A stretch of DNA of 43,412 nt from an uncultured Methanomicrobiales archaeon. GTDB taxonomy: Archaea > Halobacteriota > Methanomicrobia > Methanomicrobiales > Methanospirillaceae. Location: NCBI GenBank assembly GCA_903926075.1, contig CAIYHQ010000109.1, forward strand, positions 1 through 43,412. Direction: 5' to 3'. The stretch's first letter is position 1, and the number at the start of each line of letters is the position of its first letter. A model generated the notes under the pieces. It searched no databases and had not been told where the DNA came from. It was given only the letters and a program-made list of their open reading frames with translations. Position numbers and translations under genes: made by a program. Shown here piece after piece: positions 25,543 through 34,558 of this stretch.

Positions 25543-26490
25543 ATGACTTCAATAATAATTCCAACAATAAAAGCAATCATCGTAATTGTCGGCCTGATTG
25601 GGATATGCCTGGTATTGAAAAAGAAAGGAATCATAACTGAACAGCACAGACCCCTTTTTGGAAGACTTGTTACAGATTTTGCACTCCCCGCTTTGATATT
25701 TTCGGGATTAGTTGCAAAAGAACCCAGCATGGAAGTCCTTCTTGCAGTAATGGTGATGGTACTGGCAGTAACCTGTCACCTTGTATTGTCATGGATAATT
25801 GGTAGGATATTACACTTAAAACGTCCTCAACTCGGTTCTTTTATGCTTGTTGCTGCATTTGGAAGTTCCGCGACCCTGGGATACGCCCTTGTTACCCAAA
25901 TCTTCCATCATAATACCGGTGCTATTACAGATGCAGTTATGATCAGTGAGTTAGGGATTGGAATCCCCCTTTTCTGTATAGGGGTAATAATTGCAATGCA
26001 TTTCGGTCAGAAAGAAGGAGGGTCCCTTCTACTCAACATTCGATCATATCTTATATCTCCGATATTCATAGCCCTGATAGTTGGTTTTATCGCCTCGTTT
26101 TTTCTTGCTGGATTTAAAAATCCTGTATGGGAAATTATTCTTTCAATTACTCATTTAATCGCATCTTCCCTTGTTGTATTTGTCGCATTGAGTATTGCAC
26201 TTATGCTACGTAAAATACCTCTAAAATCGTTTGGAATACTTGCAATTGCAACAATCTTCCTGACTCTTATACTGCAACCACTTATAGCACGTTATTTATC
26301 AGGCATTATCCACCTGAGTTCAATAGAAACAGATATCCTGGTACTGGAAACTGCAATGCCTTCGGGAATGGTGGCAGCGGTTCTTTCTGACCGATATGGG
26401 TGTGATGGTCAACTCGCATCAGTACTTGTTGTCACCACATATATCTTCAGTTTGATAACACTTCCTTTTATTATGATTCTGGCCCCATAA
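25543..26490 (+). CDS. AEC-family membrane carrier
   Basis: 315 residues with about ten hydrophobic helices in two inverted halves, as in the auxin efflux carrier (AEC/BART superfamily) permeases. Family cues are TDFALPALIFSGLV near residue 45, in the first half, and ETAMPSGMVAAVLSDRYGCD near 270, in the second half. AEC proteins move organic anions or amino-acid-like solutes; the substrate is not evident here. The start ATG at 25543 has no clear ribosome-binding site. It is monocistronic, between a serine hydrolase facing away and a lipoprotein 119 bases downstream. Confidence 0.88.
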   Translation: MTSIIIPTIKAIIVIVGLIGICLVLKKKGIITEQHRPLFGRLVTDFALPALIFSGLVAKEPSMEVLLAVMVMVLAVTCHLVLSWIIGRILHLKRPQLGSFMLVAAFGSSATLGYALVTQIFHHNTGAITDAVMISELGIGIPLFCIGVIIAMHFGQKEGGSLLLNIRSYLISPIFIALIVGFIASFFLAGFKNPVWEIILSITHLIASSLVVFVALSIALMLRKIPLKSFGILAIATIFLTLILQPLIARYLSGIIHLSSIETDILVLETAMPSGMVAAVLSDRYGCDGQLASVLVVTTYIFSLITLPFIMILAP

Positions 26491-26609
26491 TTTTCAGACC
26501 TTATAGTAGTGTTCTGCCAAAGTGAAGTCAACAAAACCACACTTTCAACCCGAAAATTTCATTAGGTTTCAGAGCAGAAAAACAAATATCAACTAAGGAA
26601 TGTGAAATT

Positions 26610-27083
26610 ATGCAAAACTGGCAAAATCTCGGAATACTTGCAATTTTGATAACGGGATTTTTATTGATTAGTGGATGTACAACAAATGCCCCTGCCGGGC
26701 AACCTGTACAAACAGCGAATCAGGTAACAATTCCAAATTTGACAGGAACATGGAAAATAGAAACTCAAGGCGGAGTCATACAAAAATCAAAAGTCCCGGG
26801 ACAATGGACTCATCACAAAGGCGATTACGACACTCTGACCGCTCAGGCAGTGATAACCGATCAAAAAGACAGAGTCATGCATGGAAAATTTTCAGCACCA
26901 CTTGGTAACGATGAGAGTTTTATAGCAGTAATTGGTATGGACAATCAAAGCTGGTATTATGCCGATTATGATGGTACAGCTGAAGGACAAATTGTCAATA
27001 ATGATCTGATAAAATTTGTTTACAGACAGGTTTCAGCTAATGATACCGTTATTGGAGTTGGAACCTGGACACGGGTCAAGTAA
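26610..27083 (+). CDS. Small lipoprotein of unknown function
   Basis: A 157-residue secreted lipoprotein. The N-terminus has a hydrophobic stretch ending in a lipobox (LLISGC, lipid-attached Cys23), then a Thr/Gln-rich linker, then a domain of about 110 residues that starts with LTGTWKIETQGG. It is beta-rich and ends GVGTWTRVK. The repeated Gly-Thr-Trp motif at both ends resembles lipocalin-like or DUF-type beta barrels, but I cannot assign a family. The ATG at 26610 follows an AAGGA. It is monocistronic. After its stop a T-rich run (27140-27165) may terminate transcription of this gene or the opposing one. Confidence 0.75.
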   Translation: MQNWQNLGILAILITGFLLISGCTTNAPAGQPVQTANQVTIPNLTGTWKIETQGGVIQKSKVPGQWTHHKGDYDTLTAQAVITDQKDRVMHGKFSAPLGNDESFIAVIGMDNQSWYYADYDGTAEGQIVNNDLIKFVYRQVSANDTVIGVGTWTRVK

Positions 27084-27174
27084 AATCGCACATCTATAAC
27101 TTTTACAAAAAAAGGGTCGGAAGGGTATAATCTATCAGGTTCATAAACCCTTTTTTTCTTTATTTTCATACTCA

Positions 27175-28779
27175 CTATCGGGCATGAAGTGTAAATGTAT
27201 CGCCGGTTATCCAGGTCCTGGTCTCGGAATTATACATTTTTTGCACCCCGCTGAATGTCCCGGTATCTTCATGAACAGTAATGATGATATAACCAACTTT
27301 CTGATCACTCTGAGATATTACTTTACGTGGGTATTCCAGAGTCAGTGCCGGGTCGGAAGACGCCGGATCAAAACCCTGCATAGGGGCCCCTGCATTCCCG
27401 CTGACAATCTGACTAAGACCGTCTTTTTCACCATGGAAATAAAGGTGAGCATGTCCACAGAAATAAACTGATACTTTGTTGTTCACCATGCTATTCCAGA
27501 AAGTGTCGCGTTCTGTGGGATGAATCGCAAGGCTGTAGGGAATGTCTTCCGTATCGTTGTTCACGAGGTATACAGGGGAATGACCGAAGACAAACATGAA
27601 TGGCAGGGTATCCTGTGTGAGTTGCCCGTTAACCCAGCTCTGGTTCACGGTTTCCTTAAGACCATTGTGTTTGATATAATCGTCTGTAGCGATGAATTTT
27701 GCTCCTTTGTGGATGAATGAGTAAGTTAGTTTCTGTTCATCAGACGGCCCGTTTGTTGGCATGCCTGATGCCACGGTTGAAAGATATGTGTCGAGAAGGG
27801 GAGTAATATTTTGGGGAGGACCATCTTCATGATTTCCTCGGACGACATACAGCGGGATACCAGTGCTGGTGGTATAGTTATAGATGGGAGAGACCGCCCC
27901 CATCCAGTTCTGAAACTGCCCTCTATAATTATTCTGCATTGGCGATTTATTGGAGAGGGACCACCCATTGATCAGATCACCGATATACAGGGCAAGGTCT
28001 GGCTTCTCAGCGGAAATCGTCTTTGCAATCAGACTAAGGGCCGGGCTGACTCCATTTGTAGTATTGATCGCAGGGTCAGGTGAGTCTCCGAATACGACAA
28101 ATTTCCATGTGCCATTTCTTGTTGTTGTCTTAATTATTTCAGTATTCTGCTGATTTCCGGTTTTTGTTGGAACCGGAGTCTTTGTTGCTGGTCCGGGGTT
28201 CCCGGTAGGGTCAGGTAATTCACTATTACCTGATAGATTGAATTTTTCAGTTTTCCCACCTGAATAAGAATAGGTTACACTCTCATGCGAAACAGAAACC
28301 CCTTCTTGTGAAATATTTCGAATATTCAAGGTGACTAATATTGATTCAATTGGGAGTTTTTCATCCACAAGTTTTGTCTTTGCAAGTGAATTAAGAGATT
28401 TTATTACATCTTTTGCACTTTTCATGTAATCCTTCACAACTTGTGATGTTGTGTTAGCTCCTCCATTCTTGAGTTCTGCAAGAACATTACCTGGAACTGA
28501 TTTTAGTGGAAGAGCAACGAGGATATAGCCATCAAGCTTATAACCCCCTCCACCGAATGTCCCATTTGAATTAACAAGTGTTGAGTATTCTCCTCCCCAG
28601 ATGGCACTATTCGTGACAAAGATGTAATCCGGATAATCCTTTATATTGGATATAACATAAGTGATACCCTTATTTTGCATTCCCGGAACTGGAATATCCG
28701 CAGAGACAAAAACAGGGTAAATAAGTAGTACATTCACAATAATAAAGAAGATAATAAATATTTTGTCCAAATTCTTCAT
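27175..28779 (-). CDS. Secreted calcineurin-like metallophosphoesterase
   Basis: 534 residues. A signal peptide (residues 5-28) is followed by an unknown N-terminal domain of about 170 residues (VISNIKDYPDYIFVTNSAIWGGEY), a Pro/Thr linker (DPTGNPGPATKTPVPTKTG) and a metallophosphoesterase domain. The metal-binding motifs are FGDSPD, YIGDLING, VRGNHEDGP, FVFGHSPVY and YFCGHAHLYFHG, giving the expected dinuclear centre; the usual GD-x-H start is GDS. It would hydrolyse phosphoesters outside the cell. The ATG at 28779 fits the signal peptide. It is monocistronic, convergent with the lipoprotein gene. The N-terminal domain may bind the target surface; that is speculation. Confidence 0.88.
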   Translation of the reverse strand: MKNLDKIFIIFFIIVNVLLIYPVFVSADIPVPGMQNKGITYVISNIKDYPDYIFVTNSAIWGGEYSTLVNSNGTFGGGGYKLDGYILVALPLKSVPGNVLAELKNGGANTTSQVVKDYMKSAKDVIKSLNSLAKTKLVDEKLPIESILVTLNIRNISQEGVSVSHESVTYSYSGGKTEKFNLSGNSELPDPTGNPGPATKTPVPTKTGNQQNTEIIKTTTRNGTWKFVVFGDSPDPAINTTNGVSPALSLIAKTISAEKPDLALYIGDLINGWSLSNKSPMQNNYRGQFQNWMGAVSPIYNYTTSTGIPLYVVRGNHEDGPPQNITPLLDTYLSTVASGMPTNGPSDEQKLTYSFIHKGAKFIATDDYIKHNGLKETVNQSWVNGQLTQDTLPFMFVFGHSPVYLVNNDTEDIPYSLAIHPTERDTFWNSMVNNKVSVYFCGHAHLYFHGEKDGLSQIVSGNAGAPMQGFDPASSDPALTLEYPRKVISQSDQKVGYIIITVHEDTGTFSGVQKMYNSETRTWITGDTFTLHAR

Positions 28780-28883
28780 AACCGGTTCCCTTGAGTTTTA
28801 TAGTTTTTCAAAGGGAAAAGGATATCGCAGAACATAATTGGCAATTAAATTGCCTGTAGCCAAAATTATTTTTTTGAATTATC

Positions 28884-30551
28884 TCATTTATTATTTACTC
28901 CTTTTGCCAGCTCCTCGCATATCCTTCGAAGCTGGGGTGTGATGTCAGTTTTTTCGAGAACTACTTCGATTATTGACAAGTCTTTTGATGACATTGATTC
29001 CTTCAAAGCCTGTACAAATTCATCTTCTGTTTGAACAAGGTATCCCCTGCCACTTTCCAGAATATCAGGGATGCGGTGATAACGCCAGAGAGATACATCA
29101 TTAAAGGGACCATCAATCATTGGGCGTTCTGTCCCAAATCCACTATTGTTAAGAATTATAACTATTGGGTCCATCAGGTACCTGGCTGCTGTGGATATTT
29201 CCATTCCAGTCATCTGGAATGCACCATCCCCCACGATGACAAGTGGCCTGAGATCCGGACGGGCAGCCTTAGCTCCGATGGCAGCAGGGACCGAAAATCC
29301 CAGGGAAGAATAATATATGGGGCAGAGGAACTGCATGGGCTTCGGAACTGTGATACCCATGCAACCCATACCTGAATCTCCAACATCGGCAATAAGCAGT
29401 ACCGATTCATTCAGTAGGGAATTCACGGCAAGGAAAAGTCTTTCTGCTGTAATTTTTGTGTTAGTCGGAAAAAATGGAGAGTTCCTCTGAGCTTTTGTCA
29501 GGGGGATCTGACTAATATTATGAGAAACGAAAACCTTTTCACATAACTCTGGTATTGCCTCAAGACCTGCTCCGCTGTAAGATCTGCTGCCAATCATACA
29601 CCCTTCACTAGACAAAGTGATTAAGTAATCAGGATTGAGTTTCGCAGTATTGGCTCCAAGGTTTACATCATTTAATATTACACCCATTAGAAGGAGGCAG
29701 TCGCTTGATTCGACATAATCACGTACCTGCTGATTTTCAATAACACCTGCATATACACCAAGGTATAAGGGGTTAGCCTCATCAATCGCAGATTTCCCAA
29801 GCATTGAAGAAACAAGAGGTATTTGGGCTTTATTTGCTAAATCATGTATATAATGTCCGAGATGGTTTCTTGCTATTTCCACACCGGCCATTATTACAGG
29901 GCGGGTTGATCTATTAACCCTGTTTACAATTTGCTCTAAAACATCAGGATGGATCTTCTGGCTGCCAATTTCTGATTTAATAATAACCGTACTGGATTTT
30001 ATATCGTGTTCCGGTACCTGGTTGACAATGTCCCTTCGAAGTTCTATATAACCTGGTCCCTTTTTTTGAATTATTTCTGCGAGGACACGGTCAATTTCTT
30101 CATATGCATTAATATTCTCCCTGAGTTCAGTAGAGGCTACGGTGATTCGTTTGAATATTTGATATTGATCATCATATTCCTTGACCTTGTGATGAAGAAG
30201 CGTATATTTTTTCCTTTCCTCCAACCCCGGGGCACCGGCAATAACAAGTACAGGTGACTTTTCTGCGTAGGCCTCTGCTGTCGTATTAATGACTTTTAAT
30301 CCACCGACATTATATGTCACGCATACAACCCCAAAGCCATTGATTCTTGCATAGGCATCAGCTGCAAACCCTGCTCCCTGTTCATCGCAGGTATTGATAA
30401 CCGTGATCCGGCTATTAGTGAGCATGGCATAGAAATTCAGAATATAGTCTCCTGGCACTCCAAAGACATGCAGGACCCCTATTTCATAAAGTCTCTTAAT
30501 CAGGTATTCGGCAACCGTCAGATGGGAATTCGTGGAGTTCAATTCATCCAT
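28884..30551 (-). CDS. ThDP-dependent 2-keto-acid decarboxylase (pyruvate/indolepyruvate decarboxylase family)
   Basis: About 555 residues with the three-domain ThDP enzyme layout. The catalytic Glu57 lies in CDEQGAGFAADAYAR, and the His120-His121 pair typical of pyruvate-type decarboxylases in TLLHHKVKEYDDQ. The middle domain is about 195-330. The ThDP/Mg motif GDGAFQMTGMEIS, with NNSGFGTERPMIDGP closing the motif, is near 450. It should split a 2-keto acid to an aldehyde and CO2; pyruvate, phenylpyruvate or indolepyruvate are possible substrates. I place the start at ATG 30551, where homology begins and a TATA box lies about 20-30 bases upstream, rather than 99 bases earlier in AT-rich DNA. 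An aldehyde-forming decarboxylase is unusual in a methanogen-like genome. Confidence 0.87.
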   Translation of the reverse strand: MDELNSTNSHLTVAEYLIKRLYEIGVLHVFGVPGDYILNFYAMLTNSRITVINTCDEQGAGFAADAYARINGFGVVCVTYNVGGLKVINTTAEAYAEKSPVLVIAGAPGLEERKKYTLLHHKVKEYDDQYQIFKRITVASTELRENINAYEEIDRVLAEIIQKKGPGYIELRRDIVNQVPEHDIKSSTVIIKSEIGSQKIHPDVLEQIVNRVNRSTRPVIMAGVEIARNHLGHYIHDLANKAQIPLVSSMLGKSAIDEANPLYLGVYAGVIENQQVRDYVESSDCLLLMGVILNDVNLGANTAKLNPDYLITLSSEGCMIGSRSYSGAGLEAIPELCEKVFVSHNISQIPLTKAQRNSPFFPTNTKITAERLFLAVNSLLNESVLLIADVGDSGMGCMGITVPKPMQFLCPIYYSSLGFSVPAAIGAKAARPDLRPLVIVGDGAFQMTGMEISTAARYLMDPIVIILNNSGFGTERPMIDGPFNDVSLWRYHRIPDILESGRGYLVQTEDEFVQALKESMSSKDLSIIEVVLEKTDITPQLRRICEELAKGVNNK

Positions 30552-30570
30552 ACAAAAAAGAGGGTATTTG

Positions 30571-30580
30571 AATATATACA
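30571..30580 (-). promoter_or_regulatory. TATA box for a leaderless decarboxylase transcript
   Basis: On the minus strand TGTATATATT lies 20-29 bases before the ATG at 30551 and no ribosome-binding site is present between them. This spacing puts the transcript start at or very near the ATG, which suggests a leaderless mRNA. It supports the internal start chosen for the decarboxylase. Confidence 0.5.
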
Positions 30581-30666
30581 ATTTTTCGTGATTTACGTAT
30601 ACCCAGTAATTAGAAAAAGTTATGAATATGAAGTCCTTTTCATTTTCCAATTTATTTTTAAAAAAC

Positions 30667-30693
30667 TATAAATATAATAAGAAGGAAACTTCC
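30667..30693 (+). promoter_or_regulatory. amtB promoter: TATA box and GGAA-N2-TTCC element
   Basis: TATAAATATAA at 30667-30677 is a good archaeal TATA box. GGAAACTTCC at 30684-30693 sits between it and the expected transcript start. In some methanogens the nitrogen repressor NrpR binds GGAA-N6-TTCC; the half-sites match but the spacing is two, not six, so regulation by nitrogen is likely from context while the binding protein is uncertain. Confidence 0.5.
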
Positions 30694-30766
30694 TACTATA
30701 TTGAGGGAATCTAATTAAAAACCTCAATTCTTTTTACGAAATGAAAAAAATGGCTTGTGAGAAGAA

Positions 30767-31978
30767 ATGATGATTGACACTGGGGCGACTGCCTGGGTTC
30801 TTGCTGCGACTGCACTCGTTATGATTATGACACCCGGCGTTGGGTTTTTCTATGGAGGGCTCGTCAGGAAAAAAAATGTTATCAATATGATTGCTCTTGC
30901 TTTCCTTGCATTTGCACTTATTAGTATACAGTGGATTTTATTGGGTTATTCACTTGCTTTTGGACCTGATGTAGGAGGTATCATTGGATCTTTATCCAAT
31001 ATCGGACTTTCTGGAATTGGAGTTAATCCGGCAGTTATTGCCGGGACTGAATATCCAATCCCTGGACTTCTCTATGTAATGTTTCAACTGGTCTTTGCAA
31101 CTGTTACAATTGCAATTGTAACCTCGGGTCTCGCTGAAAGAGTAAAATTGAGTGGGTTTATTATCCTTGCTCTCCTCTGGACTACTATTGTTTATGACCC
31201 CCTTGCACACTGGTTCTGGGGTGGCGGATGGTTAGGGACGCTCGGTTGCCTTGACTTTGCCGGAGGGGCAGTTATTCATATCAGTTCCGGATTTGCTGCA
31301 TTGGCAATAGCCATTGTAATAGGAAAACGTTCTGGTTTTGGTGAATATAGTATTGAACCAGGAAATATTCCAATGGCTCTCCTTGGAGCGGCTCTTCTCT
31401 GGTTTGGTTATTTTGGGTTTAATGCAGGAAGTGCATTAGCAGCAAATGGTGTTGCAGCCAATGCATTACTTGTAACGAATACAGCCGGGGCAACAGGCGC
31501 TATAGTCTGGATGATAGTAAGCTGGATTAATGGAAAACCTGCTTCACTTGGTATCGTAAGTGGTGCAATTGCCGGACTTGTTGCGGTTACACCTGCAGCC
31601 GGATATGTGACACCACTTTCAGCAATGGTAATCGGAGGAGTAGGCGGTGGCTTATGTTACATGATGATGATGTTCCGGATTAAAAAAGGTTTTGATGAAA
31701 GTCTTGATGCCTGGGCAATTCATGGAATGGGAGGTTTATGGGGTGTAATTGCTACCGGGATCTTTGCATCTGCCGCTGTCGGTGGGAAAAATGGCTTGAT
31801 ATATGGAAATGTTCAGCAATTTATTGTAAATTGTACTGGAGCATTTGCAACAGTTATCTATGCATTTGTTATTACCCTAGTGATTGCATTTATTGTTCAG
31901 AAAACAATTGGACTGCGGGCATCAGAAAATGAAGAGTATATAGGACTTGATCTCTCCCAGCATGGTGAGAGGGTTTAG
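30767..31978 (+). CDS. amtB: Ammonium transporter AmtB
   Basis: 403 residues with eleven membrane helices. Family hallmarks include [14 protein letters not shown] near residue 24, [20 protein letters not shown] near 110, [14 protein letters not shown] near 142 with the first pore His, [14 protein letters not shown] near 167, and [18 protein letters not shown] near 314 with the second pore His. It carries ammonium into the cell. The signal-like N-terminus of some bacterial AmtB proteins is absent. The C-terminal tail is short ([16 protein letters not shown]). The gene for the PII protein GlnK follows after 14 bases, the standard pairing, in which GlnK blocks the pore under nitrogen excess. Confidence 0.96.
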   Translation: MMIDTGATAWVLAATALVMIMTPGVGFFYGGLVRKKNVINMIALAFLAFALISIQWILLGYSLAFGPDVGGIIGSLSNIGLSGIGVNPAVIAGTEYPIPGLLYVMFQLVFATVTIAIVTSGLAERVKLSGFIILALLWTTIVYDPLAHWFWGGGWLGTLGCLDFAGGAVIHISSGFAALAIAIVIGKRSGFGEYSIEPGNIPMALLGAALLWFGYFGFNAGSALAANGVAANALLVTNTAGATGAIVWMIVSWINGKPASLGIVSGAIAGLVAVTPAAGYVTPLSAMVIGGVGGGLCYMMMMFRIKKGFDESLDAWAIHGMGGLWGVIATGIFASAAVGGKNGLIYGNVQQFIVNCTGAFATVIYAFVITLVIAFIVQKTIGLRASENEEYIGLDLSQHGERV

Positions 31979-31992
31979 GGAGCATATCTGGT

Positions 31993-32322
31993 ATGAAATT
32001 AATAAAAGCAATAATCAAACCAGAAAGATTCGAGAAAGTAAAGAAATCTCTTGAAGAAAAAAATATCTTTGGTATGACCATTACCGAAGTAAAGGGTAGA
32101 GGAGAGCAAAAAGGCCTCACTCTCCAATATAGAGGTGGGTCAATGATTGTAGATCTTATACCAAAGATTGAGATAGACCTGGTTGTAGAAGATAGTAATG
32201 TTGATATTACGCTCCAGATAATCATGGAAGCTGCTGAAACTGGAAAAATTGGGGACGGGAGAATCTTTGTTGTTCCAGTAGAACGTTCAATAAAAGTGAG
32301 GACTGGCGAAGAGGTAAAATAA
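31993..32322 (+). CDS. glnK: Nitrogen regulatory PII protein GlnK
   Basis: A 109-residue PII protein that would bind ATP/ADP and 2-oxoglutarate and gate AmtB. The N-terminal MKLIKAIIKPERFEKVKKSL, the T-loop GRGEQKGLTLQYRGGSMIVDLIPK and the C-terminal GDGRIFVVPVERSIKVRTGE are standard, including the Lys before the TGKIGDGRIF nucleotide loop. At the T-loop site where bacterial PII has the uridylylated Tyr51 this protein has Met, while Tyr46 is kept, so it is not modified by uridylylation at the classical site. A GGGAG ribosome-binding site precedes ATG 31993. It is co-transcribed with amtB. Confidence 0.95.
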   Translation: MKLIKAIIKPERFEKVKKSLEEKNIFGMTITEVKGRGEQKGLTLQYRGGSMIVDLIPKIEIDLVVEDSNVDITLQIIMEAAETGKIGDGRIFVVPVERSIKVRTGEEVK

Positions 32323-32324
32323 AG

Positions 32325-32344
32325 ATTATTAATTAATTAATAAT
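32325..32344. terminator. AT palindrome between convergent glnK and hdrD-like genes
   Basis: ATTATTAATTAATTAATAAT is a perfect 20-base palindrome located exactly between the two convergent stops and overlapping the end of the hdrD-like gene. It could serve as a two-way transcription end signal. AT-only palindromes can arise by chance, so the function is uncertain. Confidence 0.4.
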
Positions 32345-33566
32345 TTTCCTTGTCCATAAACCGGTCAACCAATTCTATCACGTCTAGTACTTCAATGTCC
32401 AGACCAGAACCGATGCGTGCATCATCCAGGTTTCTCCTACAAAACGGGCATGTTGAAGCCAGAATATCAATATTTATCCGTTGAATGAAATCAAACTTTT
32501 CATGCGCAATACTTTGGGCTAGCGCCGGGTCTCCTGTCTTTACACCCCCTCCAGCACCGCAACAGGCTGAAAACTCACGGTTCTCAGAATATTCAAAAAG
32601 TTCGAGACCCGGGATAGCAGTTAGAACATCCCTCGGGGCCTGGAATACCCAGTCCTTTCCCAGGTGATGCATCAGCTGTCTACCCCCATGGCAGGGGTCA
32701 TGGTACAGTACCCGCAGTTTATGGCGTGAACTGAAAATTATCTTATTTTCTTTAATAAGATCGCGAAGAAAGACTGAAAAAGGTATAGTTTTAAATGGCA
32801 GCGATCGACCGTATAACCGCGGCCAGTCAACTGTTGCTGTTTTCAAGCAGCCTGCACATAAAAACAGGACTAATTTTACCCCTAGTTTCTCGAAATCCTG
32901 TATCATTGTTAATATTGTACCTGAATACTCATTCATTGACCCTGTGCGGAACAGAAATGATCCACAGCACGATTCACTCGGTCCAAGCATGCAGAAGTTT
33001 GTCTTTGAGAGTGTCAAGATACGTAGAGCTGCCTGACCCAGTTCTGGTTGTCTGAATGCAATTGTGCAGCCGGCAAAGAAGCCTACCGGTGCAAATTCAG
33101 CACCTTTGATGTCATCTGGGATCCATGCCGACCGAATTTTGGATGTCATGGCATATGGATTTTTCATCTGCGTTATTATTTCGGCAGTCTTTTCAACAGC
33201 CGCATCCTTAAACCCAAGTTCACGGCCGGCACCCCTCATGGATTCCCAGAGAGATGTGGTGGAGATTCCGGATTCGCAGACTACTGAACAAATACCACAA
33301 GTTGTACAACGGAAAAGACTCTCAAAGAGGGCAGTCAGATCCGATCCTGATTCGGACTTTTTTAAAAGGAAAGATTTTAACCGGTTTATAGGCGAACATG
33401 TCCTCCTCCAGACTTCTATTCTTTCCATGGCTCCGTCAGGAATACCTGCCCTGACGACCGGACAAGCAGCCACACATTCCTGGCACCTTGTGCAGGCATC
33501 AAGTTCGAGCATCTGGAGAGGTGTAAACCAATGTGACTGAATTTCAGAGAAATTGTCTCCCTCCAC
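32337..33566 (-). CDS. HdrD-like iron-sulfur protein with two CCG domains
   Basis: 409 residues: two [4Fe-4S] ferredoxin motifs (Cys25/28/31/35 in CTRCQECVAACP and Cys87/90/93/97 in CTTCGICSVVC), then two complete cysteine-rich CCG domains. The first reads CX32CCX35CXXC (FFAGC, SCCGSF, LCAGC), the second about CX42CCX36CXXC (HDPCHGG, ACCGAGGG, CPFC). These are the motifs that hold the noncubane clusters of heterodisulfide reductase HdrB/HdrD. With the cytochrome b-like gene one base upstream it forms an HdrDE-like pair. It could reduce a heterodisulfide or another disulfide, or act as a 2-hydroxyacid-type oxidoreductase. The start ATG at 33566 and the length are normal. Confidence 0.87.
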   Translation of the reverse strand: MEGDNFSEIQSHWFTPLQMLELDACTRCQECVAACPVVRAGIPDGAMERIEVWRRTCSPINRLKSFLLKKSESGSDLTALFESLFRCTTCGICSVVCESGISTTSLWESMRGAGRELGFKDAAVEKTAEIITQMKNPYAMTSKIRSAWIPDDIKGAEFAPVGFFAGCTIAFRQPELGQAALRILTLSKTNFCMLGPSESCCGSFLFRTGSMNEYSGTILTMIQDFEKLGVKLVLFLCAGCLKTATVDWPRLYGRSLPFKTIPFSVFLRDLIKENKIIFSSRHKLRVLYHDPCHGGRQLMHHLGKDWVFQAPRDVLTAIPGLELFEYSENREFSACCGAGGGVKTGDPALAQSIAHEKFDFIQRINIDILASTCPFCRRNLDDARIGSGLDIEVLDVIELVDRFMDKENY

Positions 33567-33567
33567 C

Positions 33568-34287
33568 TTAATCCCCTCCTCTTCTTGAGAACAGGGTTAG
33601 CGGAACTGTTATTATATGTCTGAACTTTGTCCAGGGTATGACCATCGCGAAAAGGAGGAATGCCACATATATATGCCATGACATGAATTCAAGGGCTAAA
33701 TTCCAGTTTTTTATGAAAGGACCTACCAATGTCGCATAACCGCTGAACCACTCTGCCATCATTCCTGTTAGTGCTATAACAAAAACGGTTCCTACAAGAA
33801 AAAAGTCCGAAAAATTGGTGCGTTCACGAACTTTTTTGACGATGAGTCTTCTTCCAAGTGCAATACCGGAGCCCACCAATATAAAATATCCAAGCAGATC
33901 ATAAGGAAGGTGAAAACCTGCTATATAGTGGGAGAAATTGCCACCTGGGCCAGTTGGATCGATATATCCAAAGATAATTCCGATGATTGATAATATGGTA
34001 AAAGCAGTTAGTATAATGAAACCCCAGAACATTATGAGATGTATTGCCCAGCGGCGTTTACTCCTGTGCCATATCCTCCTGAATAGGAGGATATCAAAGA
34101 CGAGAACCCGTGAAAAAGATATAACTCCATCTCTGAATGATTCATTCAACCAGACCGAAAAGAACCTTAATGAGCTACGATGGCCCCATCTGGAGATGAG
34201 AAGCCAGAAACCGGCGATACAAATGATAAAGGAAACAACCAAAAGGATGTAAGATGTTAATCCACCGGTAAATGCATGAACGGCCAT
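33568..34287 (-). CDS. HdrE/NarI-like membrane cytochrome b subunit
   Basis: 239 residues with about five to six membrane helices, of the nitrate-reductase-gamma/HdrE/DsrM type. Candidate heme b ligands are His83 (RRWAIHLIMFWGF), His205 (MSWHIYVAF) and His224 (KFRHIITVP); His120 and His126 are also at a membrane edge (NFSHYIAGFHLPYD). It would pass electrons between the membrane and the HdrD-like partner, encoded one base downstream. Members of Methanomicrobiales are generally described as lacking cytochromes, so a membrane cytochrome b subunit is notable if heme is really bound. The ATG at 34287 has no strong ribosome-binding site. Confidence 0.85.
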   Translation of the reverse strand: MAVHAFTGGLTSYILLVVSFIICIAGFWLLISRWGHRSSLRFFSVWLNESFRDGVISFSRVLVFDILLFRRIWHRSKRRWAIHLIMFWGFIILTAFTILSIIGIIFGYIDPTGPGGNFSHYIAGFHLPYDLLGYFILVGSGIALGRRLIVKKVRERTNFSDFFLVGTVFVIALTGMMAEWFSGYATLVGPFIKNWNLALEFMSWHIYVAFLLFAMVIPWTKFRHIITVPLTLFSRRGGD

Positions 34288-34558
34288 TATATATCAAATA
34301 TTATGTTCATCGGTTTTATTTAATTGTACTGAAAACAATAAAGAGATGAATATTCTGAATAATCGGGCTTCTCTTGCATATAGATTAATTTATTTTCCCC
34401 AACCAGTTATTCGCGAGCGACGTCATATACCTCTCTACTAGATGTTAGGGAAAACTCTAATTAGGCGGATATACAAAAAAATAGTAGTTGGAAAATAAAA
34501 TTCAGGACTTTTCCCGGATTAATATACACTTAGCAGATCAGATGAGAAGGACAATAGC

